A stretch of 64,000 bases of DNA, taken from NCBI GenBank assembly GCA_049889095.1, contig JBLJFK010000003.1. One strand, given 5' to 3'. This DNA comes from Ewingella sp049889095 (GTDB lineage Bacteria > Pseudomonadota > Gammaproteobacteria > Enterobacterales > Enterobacteriaceae). The notes below the pieces were generated by a model. The model was not told the origin of the DNA. It made no database searches and saw only the letters and a program-made list of their open reading frames with translations. The position numbers and the translations under genes were made by a program. Below, one piece after another: positions 9,242 to 17,827 of this stretch; positions within the stretch are counted from its first letter, which is position 1; each line of letters starts with the position of its first letter.

Positions 9242-9757
9242 ATGAAAACCTCACGACTCCCAATCGCCCTGCAACAAGCTGTAATGCGCTGCCTGCGGGA
9301 AAAACTCCAATTGGCGAACACCCATTTCGGCACGGATCATCCTGAGCCAGAAATCAGTTATCTGCAGCGCGGCACCAGCGCGGGCAGTGCTTACCTGCAA
9401 CACTGGCAGATCCGCCTGAATCAGGTGCTATTAGTCGAGAATCAACAGCCTTTTGTCGATGAGGTTGTACCTCACGAACTGGCGCACCTGCTGGTTTACC
9501 GGCATTTTGGCCGCACCGCAGCGCCGCACGGCAAGGAGTGGCGCTGGATGATGGAGCACGTGCTTGGTGTCAGTGCCAGCCGTACCCACAAATTCGAAAC
9601 TGCCTCGGTACAAAGTAAAACATATCCCTATTTGTGCGCCTGCCAGGACCACCAACTCACCGTGCGCCGCCATAACCGGGTGATGCGTAAAGAGGCTGAA
9701 TATCGCTGTCGTCATTGCGGTGAATTGTTACGATTCAACGTCAAAGGCAGCGGTTAA
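9242..9757 (+). CDS. sprT: SprT family zinc protein
   Basis: SprT is a SprT-like zinc metallopeptidase-type protein of unknown physiological role in bacteria. The start at 9242 (MKTSRLPIALQQAVMRCL) matches E. coli SprT, while the longer in-frame start at 9206 does not and is not used. The 171 residues include the zinc motif HELAH in VVPHELAHLLVYRHFG and a C-terminal zinc ribbon built from CAC and CRHC pairs. It stands between galP and endA as in E. coli. Confidence 0.9.
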   Translation: MKTSRLPIALQQAVMRCLREKLQLANTHFGTDHPEPEISYLQRGTSAGSAYLQHWQIRLNQVLLVENQQPFVDEVVPHELAHLLVYRHFGRTAAPHGKEWRWMMEHVLGVSASRTHKFETASVQSKTYPYLCACQDHQLTVRRHNRVMRKEAEYRCRHCGELLRFNVKGSG

Positions 9758-9856
9758 TCGTTTGATTATTCAACAATAAAAATCATCATTCGCTGATTGT
9801 CAGCTCACCCTGTATCCGCTACCCTGCCCACTTTTCGCATCAGGTATTTTTGGAAT

Positions 9857-10561
9857 ATGTTTCGCAAAATTGTTGTAACTGTTGTTGTTCTCGCCGCGTT
9901 AGCCTCTTTTTCCACGCTCAGCAAAGGCATTAATAACTTCACTCAGGCCAAAGCCGAAGCGGTAAAAATCAATCAGGGTGCAGCGACATTTTACTGCGGC
10001 TGTGACATTAACTGGCAGGGCAAAAAGGGGACGCCGGATCTGCAATCCTGTGGCTATCAGGTACGGAAAAGTGAATTACGCGCGAATCGAATTGAGTGGG
10101 AACACGTGATGCCGGCCTGGCAGTTTGGTCATTTACGCCAGTGCTGGCAGGACGGCGGACGCAAAAGTTGTGCGAAGGATGAGGGCTATCGCCAGATTGA
10201 AACCGACCTCCACAACCTGCAGCCTTCGATTGGTGAAGTGAACGGCGACCGTAATAATTTCATGTACGGCCAGTGGAATGGCGGAGAAGGCCAGTACGGA
10301 CGCTGCGAGATGAAAGTCGATTTTAAAGCCAAAGCAGCAGAGCCACCGGCCCGTGCGCGCGGCGCTATCGCGCGCACCTATTTTTATATGCGCGACCGCT
10401 ATCAGCTGAATTTATCCCGCCAGCAGACGCAGTTATTTACCGCCTGGAGCAAGCAATATCCGGTCACTCGTTGGGAATGCGAACGCGACGAGCGTATTGC
10501 ACAAGTTCAGGGGAATCATAATCCTTACGTTCAGCAGGCTTGCGTACAACGAAAAAGCTAA
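9857..10561 (+). CDS. endA: Endonuclease I (periplasmic)
   Basis: EndA is a periplasmic nuclease that cuts double-stranded DNA. The ATG at 9857 gives a 234-residue protein with an N-terminal hydrophobic signal (MFRKIVVTVVVLAALASF), close to E. coli EndA (235). A start at 9797 would put 20 unrelated residues before the signal and is rejected. The active-site region WEHVMPAWQFGH and the NLQPSIGEVNGDR motif are intact. Cysteines in the FYCGCDINW and LQSCGYQ segments can form disulfides, as expected for an exported enzyme. Confidence 0.94.
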   Translation: MFRKIVVTVVVLAALASFSTLSKGINNFTQAKAEAVKINQGAATFYCGCDINWQGKKGTPDLQSCGYQVRKSELRANRIEWEHVMPAWQFGHLRQCWQDGGRKSCAKDEGYRQIETDLHNLQPSIGEVNGDRNNFMYGQWNGGEGQYGRCEMKVDFKAKAAEPPARARGAIARTYFYMRDRYQLNLSRQQTQLFTAWSKQYPVTRWECERDERIAQVQGNHNPYVQQACVQRKS

Positions 10562-10587
10562 CTTAGTATTAAACACGTCCCAAGAGC

Positions 10588-10617
10588 ACATTAGCCCGCG
10601 ACAACGCGGGCTAATGT
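10588..10617. terminator. Perfect hairpin after endA
   Basis: A 13-bp perfect inverted repeat, ACATTAGCCCGCG with CGCGGGCTAATGT around an ACAA loop, lies between endA and rsmE. No T run follows on either strand. It may terminate or stabilise the endA transcript. Confidence 0.55.
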
Positions 10618-10661
10618 CGCCAAAATAGCCCACTTAAACACTTTAAGGACAGCAGCCTCAC

Positions 10662-11393
10662 ATGCGCATACCTCGCATTTATCACCCGGAACCCCTGAAC
10701 GCTCACAGCGAAATTGCGCTCTGCGAAGATGCTGCTAACCACGTTGGGCGCGTGCTGCGGATGCAACCCGGCCACTTGATTCAATTATTTGATGGCAGTA
10801 ATCAGGTCTTTGAGGCCAGTATCACTCAGGTTGATAAAAAAAGTGTGCGTGTCAGCCTGAGCGAAGGCGTGTTGTCTGACAACGAATCTCCGCTCAATCT
10901 GCATCTCGGGCAGGTGATCTCACGCGGTGAGAAGATGGAGTTCACCATTCAGAAATCCATCGAGTTAGGTGCCAACACCATTACTCCGCTGTTTTCAGAT
11001 CGTTGCGGCGTAAAGCTTGATGGCGAACGGCTGGAGAAGAAGTTGCAACAGTGGCAGAAAATCGCTATTGCCGCGTGCGAGCAGTGCGGCCGTAACCGTA
11101 TTCCAACAATTCGCCCAGCGATGCAGCTGGAAGCCTGGTGTGCAGAGCAGGATGACAGCCTGAAGCTGAATCTGCATCCGCGCGCCAGCCACAGCATTAA
11201 TACCCTGCCGCTGCCGGTGAACCACGTTCGCCTGCTGATCGGCCCCGAAGGCGGCCTGTCCGCCGAAGAAATTGCAATGACCTCCGGCTACGGATTTACT
11301 GATATCCTGCTGGGACCCCGTGTTCTGCGTACAGAAACTACAGCACTCACCGCGATAACGGCCTTACAGGTTCGTTTCGGCGATCTGGGTTAA
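10662..11393 (+). CDS. rsmE: 16S rRNA m3U1498 methyltransferase
   Basis: RsmE methylates N3 of U1498 in 16S rRNA. The 243-residue protein has the N-terminal PUA-like part and the SPOUT knot signatures LLIGPEGGLSAEE and LGPRVLRTETTALTAI near the C-terminus. It is 11 bases upstream of gshB, so the two genes probably share a transcript as in E. coli. Confidence 0.95.
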   Translation: MRIPRIYHPEPLNAHSEIALCEDAANHVGRVLRMQPGHLIQLFDGSNQVFEASITQVDKKSVRVSLSEGVLSDNESPLNLHLGQVISRGEKMEFTIQKSIELGANTITPLFSDRCGVKLDGERLEKKLQQWQKIAIAACEQCGRNRIPTIRPAMQLEAWCAEQDDSLKLNLHPRASHSINTLPLPVNHVRLLIGPEGGLSAEEIAMTSGYGFTDILLGPRVLRTETTALTAITALQVRFGDLG

Positions 11394-11404
11394 GAGGAGA
11401 CCAA

Positions 11405-12355
11405 ATGATTAAGCTTGGCATCGTAATGGACCCTATTTCGTCCATTAACATCAAAAAAGACACCAGCTTCGCGATGTTGCTGGAAGCACAAAGCCGTGGT
11501 TATGAACTGCATTATATGGAGATGAACTCTCTGTATCTTCGCGGTGGTGAAGGCCGTGCCTTGACACGTAAACTAAATGTTAAGCAGGATTACGACGGCT
11601 GGTATGAATTCGGCACCGAGCAAGATATCGCCCTGCAGGAGCTCGACGTGATCCTGATGCGTAAGGATCCGCCGTTTGATACCGAATTTATCTATGCCAC
11701 TTACATCCTTGAACGCGCTGAAGAAAAAGGCACGCTGATCGTTAACAAACCGCAGAGTCTGCGTGACTGTAACGAAAAACTGTTTACTGCCTGGTTCCCG
11801 GAACTGACCCCCGATACGCTGGTCACCCGCAATGCAGCGCAGTTAAAAGCTTTCCATCAGGAGCACACCGACGTCATCCTCAAGCCGCTCGACGGCATGG
11901 GAGGCGCATCGATTTTCCGCCTGAAACCGGAAGATGCTAACGTGTCAGTGATCATCGAAACACTGACTGAACACGGTAGCCGTTTCTGCATGGCGCAGAA
12001 CTATTTGCCGGCGATCAAGGACGGCGACAAGCGCGTTTTGGTTGTCGATGGTGAACCGGTGCCCTACTGCCTGGCGCGCATTCCGGCTAAGGGTGAAACC
12101 CGTGGCAATCTGGCTGCCGGTGGTCGTGGTGAAGCACGTCCACTGACCGAGAGCGACTGGGCCATTGCCCGTAAAGTGGCTCCCGTGCTGAAAGAAAAAG
12201 GGCTGATTTTTGTCGGTCTGGACATCATTGGCGACCGCCTGACTGAAATCAACGTTACCAGCCCGACCTGTGCTCGTGAAATCGAAGCCGCCTTTCCGAT
12301 TTCCGTCACCGGTATGCTGATGGACGCGATCGAAAAGCGCTTAGAAGCACAATGA
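11405..12355 (+). CDS. gshB: Glutathione synthetase
   Basis: GshB joins gamma-glutamylcysteine and glycine with ATP to form glutathione, the second step of that pathway. The 316 residues match the E. coli length. The protein begins MIKLGIVMDPISSINIKKD, and the ATP-grasp glycine loop KPLDGMGGASIFR and the metal-binding end INVTSPTCAREIE are present. The ribosome site AAGAGGAGACC precedes the ATG. An ERIC repeat lies between it and yqgE. Confidence 0.97.
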   Translation: MIKLGIVMDPISSINIKKDTSFAMLLEAQSRGYELHYMEMNSLYLRGGEGRALTRKLNVKQDYDGWYEFGTEQDIALQELDVILMRKDPPFDTEFIYATYILERAEEKGTLIVNKPQSLRDCNEKLFTAWFPELTPDTLVTRNAAQLKAFHQEHTDVILKPLDGMGGASIFRLKPEDANVSVIIETLTEHGSRFCMAQNYLPAIKDGDKRVLVVDGEPVPYCLARIPAKGETRGNLAAGGRGEARPLTESDWAIARKVAPVLKEKGLIFVGLDIIGDRLTEINVTSPTCAREIEAAFPISVTGMLMDAIEKRLEAQ

Positions 12356-12367
12356 CATTACCCTTCA

Positions 12368-12490
12368 TATACTCTAAATAATTCGAGTTGCAGGAAGGCG
12401 GCAAGTGAGGAAGTCCCGATGAGCTTACTCAAGTTAGTGATTCGGGTGACTGAACGTAGCGAACGCACCTGCAACTTGAAGTATGGCGGG
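12368..12490. repeat. ERIC element, diverged copy
   Basis: The stretch opens with AAATAATTCGAGTTGCAGG and closes with CCTGCAACTTGAAGTATGG, which are inverted copies of each other. The interior has the ERIC landmarks AAGGCGGCAAG and GAGCTTACTCAAGTTAGTGA in altered form. It is the most diverged of three ERIC copies in the window and would fold into a long hairpin in the gshB-yqgE transcript. Confidence 0.75.
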
Positions 12491-12547
12491 TAAAATGGCG
12501 TAATTTACTTATGCCAACATTCTCTGAGGTTAACCATCCTGCATACC

Positions 12548-13111
12548 ATGAATCTACAACATCACTTTCTTATTGCGATGCCTGGGCTGGATGAACCCCA
12601 GTTCAAACGTTCTGTTGTGTATATCTGCGAACACAATGAAGAAGGTGCAATGGGTCTGGTGATTAATAAGCTGGTCGAAGACTTCACCGTCGAAAACGTG
12701 CTCGATAAGTTGGAGATCTCCCCTACCCCACGCGATCCGGCTATCCGTCTCGATCGCCCGGTGTTTTCCGGCGGCCCGCTGTCAGACGACCGCGGCTTTA
12801 TTTTGCACACACCGCGCAACGGCTTTGGCTCCAGCATTCAGATTTCTGACACCACCATGATCACGACATCCAAAGATGTGCTGGAAACGCTTGGCACCCC
12901 AGAACAGCCTAAAGACGTGCTGGTCGCGCTGGGCTATGCCGCATGGGAGCAAGGCCAGCTGGAAAGAGAGTTGCTGGATAACACCTGGCTGACCATCGAA
13001 GCCAACAGCGATATATTGTTCCGCACACCGATCGCTGACCGCTGGCGCGAAGCTGCAAAAATGATCGGCATCGATGTCGGCCAACTCGCCACCCACGCAG
13101 GTCACGCATAA
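12548..13111 (+). CDS. yqgE: UPF0301/AlgH-family protein YqgE
   Basis: This is a conserved 187-residue member of the AlgH/UPF0301 family. Its biochemical function is not known. The N-terminus MNLQHHFLIAMPGLDEPQFK and the GGPL motif in PVFSGGPLSDDRGF are typical. Its stop overlaps the start of ruvX in TAATG, a strict and widely conserved pairing that suggests translational coupling. Confidence 0.93.
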   Translation: MNLQHHFLIAMPGLDEPQFKRSVVYICEHNEEGAMGLVINKLVEDFTVENVLDKLEISPTPRDPAIRLDRPVFSGGPLSDDRGFILHTPRNGFGSSIQISDTTMITTSKDVLETLGTPEQPKDVLVALGYAAWEQGQLERELLDNTWLTIEANSDILFRTPIADRWREAAKMIGIDVGQLATHAGHA

Positions 13112-13548
13112 TGGCTAACCGCACCGTATTTGCCTTTGATTTTGGTACCAAGAGTATCGGTCTGGCCATCGGACAAGAGGTCACAGGCACCGCACGACCG
13201 CTGACATCCTTCAAAGCCCAGGACGGCACACCAGACTGGCAGAAGATAGAGAAACTACTCAAAGAGTGGCTGCCTGACGTAGTGGTGGTTGGCCTGCCGC
13301 TGAATATGGACGGCACTGAACAGCCGCTGACAGTCCGCGCACGCAAGTTTGCCAACCGTCTACATGGTCGCTTTGGTGTTCTGGTTGAATTGCATGATGA
13401 ACGGCTGAGTACCGTCGAAGCACGCGCTGACCTGTTTGATCGCGGCGGTTTCCGCGCACTCGACAAAGGCAGCGTGGATGCAGCCTCTGCGGTGATCATT
13501 CTGGAAAGCTGGTTTGAGAAACAGTGGAGCCAGCCAGCGTCGGACTAA
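13111..13548 (+). CDS. ruvX: RuvX/YqgF family RNase H-fold nuclease
   Basis: RuvX (YqgF) is an RNase H-fold nuclease, studied as a Holliday junction resolvase and linked to 16S rRNA 5' end processing. The protein has 145 residues. The acidic site motif FDFGTKSIGLAIG is at the N-terminus, the LPLNMDGTEQP segment is in the middle, and the acidic residue in the DAASAVIILE segment is at the C-terminal end. Its last 53 bases overlap the convergent end of yggR. Confidence 0.94.
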   Translation: MANRTVFAFDFGTKSIGLAIGQEVTGTARPLTSFKAQDGTPDWQKIEKLLKEWLPDVVVVGLPLNMDGTEQPLTVRARKFANRLHGRFGVLVELHDERLSTVEARADLFDRGGFRALDKGSVDAASAVIILESWFEKQWSQPASD

Positions 13549-14536
13549 TAAGCCCGCTGGCCATGCGCTGTAACCGGCTCTGTTCAAAGGTTTGCATGCC
13601 AACCTTTGAACAGGTTTGTAAAATATCCACCAACTGATGCGTCTTGCCTTCGCGGATCAAATTCCCCACCGCAGGCGTAGAGGTCAGAACTTCAAACAGC
13701 GCTACCCTGGCACCATTGCTTCCTGCCATCAGTTTCTGCGCAATGACACCGCGCAGGCTGCCTGCCAACTGTGCGCGGACAAACCCTTTCTCTTCAGCCG
13801 GAAATACGTCCACCAGACGGTCGACCGCCTGCGTCGCGTTACGCGTATGCAGCGTCGCCAGCACCAGATGTCCGGTTTCCGCGGCAGTCAGTGCCAGCCG
13901 GATGCTGTCGGCATCACGCAACTCGCCTAGCAGCAAAACATCCGGATCTTCGCGCAGTGCGCCGCGAACGGCGTCGGTGAAAGAGTGCGTATGGCGCCCA
14001 AGCTCCCGCTGCTGAATAAGGCACCGCTGGCTGCTGTGAATAAATTCAATCGGGTCTTCCAGCGTAATAATATGCCGGGCGCAGGTGTGGTTGAGGTGGT
14101 CAATCATCGCCGCCAGCGTGGTGGATTTCCCGCTGCCGGTGGCACCGGTCACCAGTATCAATCCGTCTTCACACTCAGTAAGGCTTGCTACTATCTCTGG
14201 CACATGAAGCTGCTGCAGCTTCGGACACCTTGCCGGCACACGGCGCAGTGCGGCGGAGAGTCCATGCAATTGTCTGAAGAAATTCACCCGCAGCCGTAAG
14301 CCATTCTCCAGTGTAATAGCGCCATCAGTCTGGCCTTTACTTTGTAATTCGGCGTGCTGTGAGGGTTCCAGCCACTTATTGCTTAGCCACTGCATATTTT
14401 CAACAGTGATTTTCGCCATATTTCCCAGTGGCCTTAATTCTCCGTGGCTTCGTAACATCGGCTGATGGCCGGCACAAAGGTGCAGATCGGAGGCATTTTG
14501 CTTTACACTACGCTCCACAAATTCATCGATATCCAT
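13496..14536 (-). CDS. yggR: PilT-like secretion ATPase YggR
   Basis: YggR is a PilT/GspE-type ATPase of unknown role. The ATG at 14536 follows the ribosome site AGGAG and gives 346 residues. A longer frame from 14590 would overlap yggS on the other strand and is rejected. The Walker A motif GATGSGKSTT, the Asp box LEDPIEFIH, the Walker B LLGELRDADSIRLAL and the HTRNA histidine box are intact. It ends inside ruvX on the opposite strand. No pilus genes lie nearby, so its partner machine is not evident. Confidence 0.9.
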   Translation of the reverse strand: MDIDEFVERSVKQNASDLHLCAGHQPMLRSHGELRPLGNMAKITVENMQWLSNKWLEPSQHAELQSKGQTDGAITLENGLRLRVNFFRQLHGLSAALRRVPARCPKLQQLHVPEIVASLTECEDGLILVTGATGSGKSTTLAAMIDHLNHTCARHIITLEDPIEFIHSSQRCLIQQRELGRHTHSFTDAVRGALREDPDVLLLGELRDADSIRLALTAAETGHLVLATLHTRNATQAVDRLVDVFPAEEKGFVRAQLAGSLRGVIAQKLMAGSNGARVALFEVLTSTPAVGNLIREGKTHQLVDILQTCSKVGMQTFEQSRLQRMASGLISPTLAGSTVSQTSFPE

Positions 14537-14557
14537 TTTGAAATCTCCTGAGTCACT

Positions 14558-15277
14558 ATGAGCCTTAGTCATCCACAAACGATTGGTCAAAACTTACAGG
14601 ATGTTCGTGAGCAAATCGCTGCGGCTGTGCAGCGCTGCGAGCGGTCTCTGGAAGAAATTACGCTGCTTGCAGTAAGCAAAACCAAACCTGCGAGCGCGGT
14701 CGAAGAAGCGATCGCAGCCGGCCAGCTGACGTTCGGTGAAAACTACGTTCAGGAGGGTGTGGAGAAGATCGCGCACTTTGCCGGGCATCAACCTGCGCTG
14801 ACCTGGCATTTCATCGGGCCGTTGCAGTCGAACAAAAGCCGCCTCGTTGCAGAGAATTTTGACTGGTGCCATACGGTTGATCGGCTGAAAATCGCTCAGC
14901 GCCTGAACGAACAGCGTCCGGCAGACTTACCGCCGTTACAGGTTTTGATTCAGGTAAACATCAGCGATGAGGCCAGTAAATCCGGCATTCCCGTGGGTGA
15001 AGTGGCTGAGCTGGCAACGCAAATCATGGCGATGCCCAACCTGATGCTGCGTGGCCTGATGGCGATCCCTGCCGCAGAAAAAGACCACACGCGGCAGTTG
15101 GCGGTTTTCAGCCAGATGCATGACGCACTGAAAACCTTGCAGGCGATCTGCCCGCAGGCAGATACGTTGTCGATGGGCATGACAGACGATATGCCCGCTG
15201 CCATTGCGGCAGGCAGTACGATGGTACGTATTGGTACCGCAATATTTGGTACACGTGATAACAGCGCAAAACAGTAA
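14558..15277 (+). CDS. yggS: PLP homeostasis protein YggS
   Basis: YggS (PLPBP family) binds pyridoxal phosphate and keeps B6 vitamer and amino acid pools balanced; it has no known catalytic activity. The 239 residues form a single TIM-barrel domain like alanine racemase. The PLP lysine lies in LLAVSKTKPA and the barrel motif FGENYVQEG follows. It starts 21 bases from the divergent yggR start and leads into proC, the usual pairing. Confidence 0.95.
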   Translation: MSLSHPQTIGQNLQDVREQIAAAVQRCERSLEEITLLAVSKTKPASAVEEAIAAGQLTFGENYVQEGVEKIAHFAGHQPALTWHFIGPLQSNKSRLVAENFDWCHTVDRLKIAQRLNEQRPADLPPLQVLIQVNISDEASKSGIPVGEVAELATQIMAMPNLMLRGLMAIPAAEKDHTRQLAVFSQMHDALKTLQAICPQADTLSMGMTDDMPAAIAAGSTMVRIGTAIFGTRDNSAKQ

Positions 15278-15345
15278 CCGGTGTCGAGCAGGAAACTGTT
15301 TTAATACTCAAGAATCATCCCCTGTTTTTAATAGCGAGGAGCACC

Positions 15346-16167
15346 ATGCAGCATCGCAAATTATGTTTTATTGGCGCCGGTAACATGGCGGGTGCGATCA
15401 TTTCCGGCCTGGTCGACAGCGGCTATCCGGCAAATTTGATCAGCGTTTGTGCACCTTCAGGCAAGAATCGTGATTCGCTGGCATCCAAATATGGCGTGAA
15501 AAGCAGTGATGACAACATTACCTGTGCGCAGGAAGCGGATGTGGTGGTGCTGGCGGTGAAACCGCAACTGATGGCCGACGTATGTAAATCACTGCAAAAA
15601 GAGGTGGATTTCAGCGGTAAACTGGTACTGTCGATCGCCGCAGGTATCAACATCGCGCGTTTCCGCAGCCTGCTTGGTGAGCAGCTTAATATTGTACGCA
15701 TCATGCCAAATACCCCGTCGTTAGTGGGTAAAGGCATGAGCGGTCTCTATGCGCCAAAAGAAGTGGGCCCGCAGGACAGAAAGTACAGTAGTGATTTGAT
15801 GGGCGCAGTCGGCAAGGTATGCTGGGTTGATACCGAAGAAGGCATCAACCATATCATTGCCGCTGCAGGCAGCGCGCCTGCGTATTTCTTCCTCTTCATG
15901 GAAGCTATGCAAGCCGAAGCCGAACGTTTAGGATTCAGTGCAGAAACGGCGCGTATGCTGGTAGAGCAAGCCGCCAGCGGCGCTACGGCGCTGGTTGCCG
16001 CCAGCCCTGACACGCCACTGTCACAGCTGCGTGAGAACGTGACCTCCAAAGGAGGCACCACGTTTGAAGCGCTAAAAGTCTTTAACCAGCAGAAGTTACC
16101 GGAAATTGTCTCCGAAGCCATGCAAGCCGCCATTATTCGTGCGCAGGAAATGGAAAAACTTTTCTAA
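15346..16167 (+). CDS. proC: Pyrroline-5-carboxylate reductase
   Basis: ProC reduces pyrroline-5-carboxylate to proline with NAD(P)H. The 273 residues start with the Rossmann motif FIGAGNMAGAIISGL and carry the family signature around LRENVTSKGGTTFEALK near the C-terminus. It sits between yggS and yggT, a grouping common in many gamma-proteobacteria, whereas E. coli K-12 has proC elsewhere. An ERIC repeat separates it from yggT. Confidence 0.96.
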   Translation: MQHRKLCFIGAGNMAGAIISGLVDSGYPANLISVCAPSGKNRDSLASKYGVKSSDDNITCAQEADVVVLAVKPQLMADVCKSLQKEVDFSGKLVLSIAAGINIARFRSLLGEQLNIVRIMPNTPSLVGKGMSGLYAPKEVGPQDRKYSSDLMGAVGKVCWVDTEEGINHIIAAAGSAPAYFFLFMEAMQAEAERLGFSAETARMLVEQAASGATALVAASPDTPLSQLRENVTSKGGTTFEALKVFNQQKLPEIVSEAMQAAIIRAQEMEKLF

Positions 16168-16198
16168 TTTTTTAAAATTAAAAAAACACAACATTACC

Positions 16199-16315
16199 CA
16201 AAATCATTCGGGTTGCGTCAAGGCGGCAAGCGAGCGAATCTCCAGGAGCTTACATCAGTAAATGACTGGGGTGAACGAGTGCAGCCAACGCTGGAGCAGC
16301 CCGAAGGATGAAGGG
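16199..16315. repeat. ERIC element between proC and yggT
   Basis: The copy contains AGGCGGCAAGCGAGCGAATC, CCAGGAGCTTACATCAGTAA and ATGACTGGGGTGAACGAG, which closely match the known ERIC core. Its ends AATCATTCGGGTTGCG and GCAGCCCGAAGGATGA are inverted to each other. It stops 12 bases before the yggT start, so its hairpin would stand just before the yggT ribosome site. Confidence 0.9.
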
Positions 16316-16327
16316 AAAAGGGGATTT

Positions 16328-16882
16328 ATGTTAACGCTGACTTTCCTGGTCAAAACACTGATTGACCTCTACGTCATGGTTTTACTGCTGCGTATCTGGA
16401 TGCAGTGGGCGCGCACCGATTTTTACAATCCGTTCTCGCAGTTTGTGGTGAAAATCACTCAGCCAATTATCGGCCCATTGCGCCGGATTATTCCTCCGCT
16501 GGGGCCGGTTGATAGCGCATCGCTGTTGTTGGCCTTCCTGCTGATGACCGTCAAATATCCGCTGCTGCTGCTGATTCAGGGCGGAGGTGTATCGCTTAGT
16601 CCTTATAACCTGCTGTTCGGCCTGATTTCGCTGCTGAAGTCCGCAGGGTATCTGGTGTTCTGGCTAATTATTATCCGCTCGCTGATGAGCTGGGTGAGTC
16701 AGGGCCGCGGACCGATGGATTACGTTCTGATGCAGCTGACTGAGCCACTGATGTCACCTATCCGTCGTTTTTTGCCTGCGATGGGCGGTATCGACTTCTC
16801 GGCGATGGTGGTGATCCTTATCCTTTATATGCTGAATTATTTGGGCATGGATCTGCTGGGTGAGCTGTGGTTCCTGCTCTGA
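16328..16882 (+). CDS. yggT: YggT family membrane protein
   Basis: YggT is an inner-membrane protein with two copies of the YGGT domain, linked to osmotic adaptation in some reports but of no firm function. The 184 residues show repeated signatures LLRIWMQWARTDFYNPFSQF and IIRSLMSWVSQGRGPMDYVL, each followed by an LxxPIRRxxPxxGGID-type segment. The ATG at 16328 matches the E. coli N-terminus. An earlier in-frame start at 16262 lies inside the ERIC repeat and is rejected. Confidence 0.93.
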   Translation: MLTLTFLVKTLIDLYVMVLLLRIWMQWARTDFYNPFSQFVVKITQPIIGPLRRIIPPLGPVDSASLLLAFLLMTVKYPLLLLIQGGGVSLSPYNLLFGLISLLKSAGYLVFWLIIIRSLMSWVSQGRGPMDYVLMQLTEPLMSPIRRFLPAMGGIDFSAMVVILILYMLNYLGMDLLGELWFLL

Positions 16883-17172
16883 GTCCAGTTTTTTGGCAGG
16901 CTGACGCGCTGGTGTTGCGGCTGGTTATCCAGCCCAAGGCCAGCCGGGACAGTTTGGTGGGCTTGCATGGCGACGAATTTAAAGTCGCCATCACTGCACC
17001 GCCGGTGGACGGTCAGGCTAACTCGCATCTGGTGAAATATCTCGCCAAACAGTTTAAAGTCGCCAAAAGTCAGGTTTGTATTGAAAAGGGCGAGCTGGGC
17101 CGCCATAAACAAGTCCGCATTACGAATCCGCAAAATATCCCGACCGAGGTCGCGGTACTGCTCGCAGAATAA
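16867..17172 (+). CDS. yggU: DUF167 family protein YggU
   Basis: A 101-residue conserved protein of the UPF0235/DUF167 family with no known function. The signature IQPKASRDSLVGLHGDEFK and the stretch PPVDGQANSHLVKYLAKQF are nearly identical to E. coli YggU. The likely start is a GTG at 16867 that overlaps the yggT end by 16 bases, which suggests coupled translation. No ATG in frame lies before the conserved core. Confidence 0.9.
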   Translation: MVPALSPVFWQADALVLRLVIQPKASRDSLVGLHGDEFKVAITAPPVDGQANSHLVKYLAKQFKVAKSQVCIEKGELGRHKQVRITNPQNIPTEVAVLLAE

Positions 17173-17206
17173 AAAAACACGCTCAATTCAATCAGGATTT
17201 TACCCC

Positions 17207-17827
17207 ATGAATAAAGTCGTATTAGCTACCGGTAATGCTGGTAAAGTCCGTGAACTCGCCCATCTGCTGGCAGATTTCGGTCTGGACGTCGTGGCTCAAA
17301 CGGAAATGGGCGTCGAATCTGCCGAAGAAACCGGCCTGACGTTTATTGAAAACGCCATTCTGAAAGCGCGTCATGCCGCAGCGATCACCGGCCTGCCCGC
17401 CATTGCCGATGACTCAGGTCTGGCCGTTGACGTGCTGGGTGGCGCACCGGGAATTTATTCCGCACGCTACGCCGGTGTCGATGCCAGCGACCAGCAGAAC
17501 CTCGACAAATTGCTGGTGACGCTAAAAGATGTCCCGCAGGGCCAGCGCAGCGCGCAATTCCATTGTGTACTGGTCTATATGCGCCATGCTGAGGATCCGA
17601 CGCCAATCGTCTGTCACGGTAGTTGGGACGGCGAAATTCTGTTTGCTGAAGCGGGAAAAGGCGGTTTTGGTTATGACCCTATCTTCCACGCTCCGGCGCT
17701 AGGTAAATCCGCCGCCGAACTGACGCGGGAAGAAAAAAGTGCCGTGTCGCATCGGGGCCAGGCCCTGAAATTATTGCTCGGCGCGATGAAAGAGAAAACA
17801 CTGAAGAATGCGTGTCCTGAAAAATGA
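17207..17827 (+). CDS. rdgB: dITP/XTP pyrophosphatase
   Basis: RdgB (Ham1 family) hydrolyses dITP, ITP and XTP to the monophosphates and keeps deaminated purines out of DNA. From the ATG at 17207 the protein has 206 residues, starting MNKVVLATGNAGKVREL. The substrate motif ADDSGLAVDVLGGAPGIYSA is intact. A frame extending upstream to 17081 runs inside yggU in another frame and is not used. It overlaps hemW by ATGA, so the two are coupled. Confidence 0.96.
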   Translation: MNKVVLATGNAGKVRELAHLLADFGLDVVAQTEMGVESAEETGLTFIENAILKARHAAAITGLPAIADDSGLAVDVLGGAPGIYSARYAGVDASDQQNLDKLLVTLKDVPQGQRSAQFHCVLVYMRHAEDPTPIVCHGSWDGEILFAEAGKGGFGYDPIFHAPALGKSAAELTREEKSAVSHRGQALKLLLGAMKEKTLKNACPEK

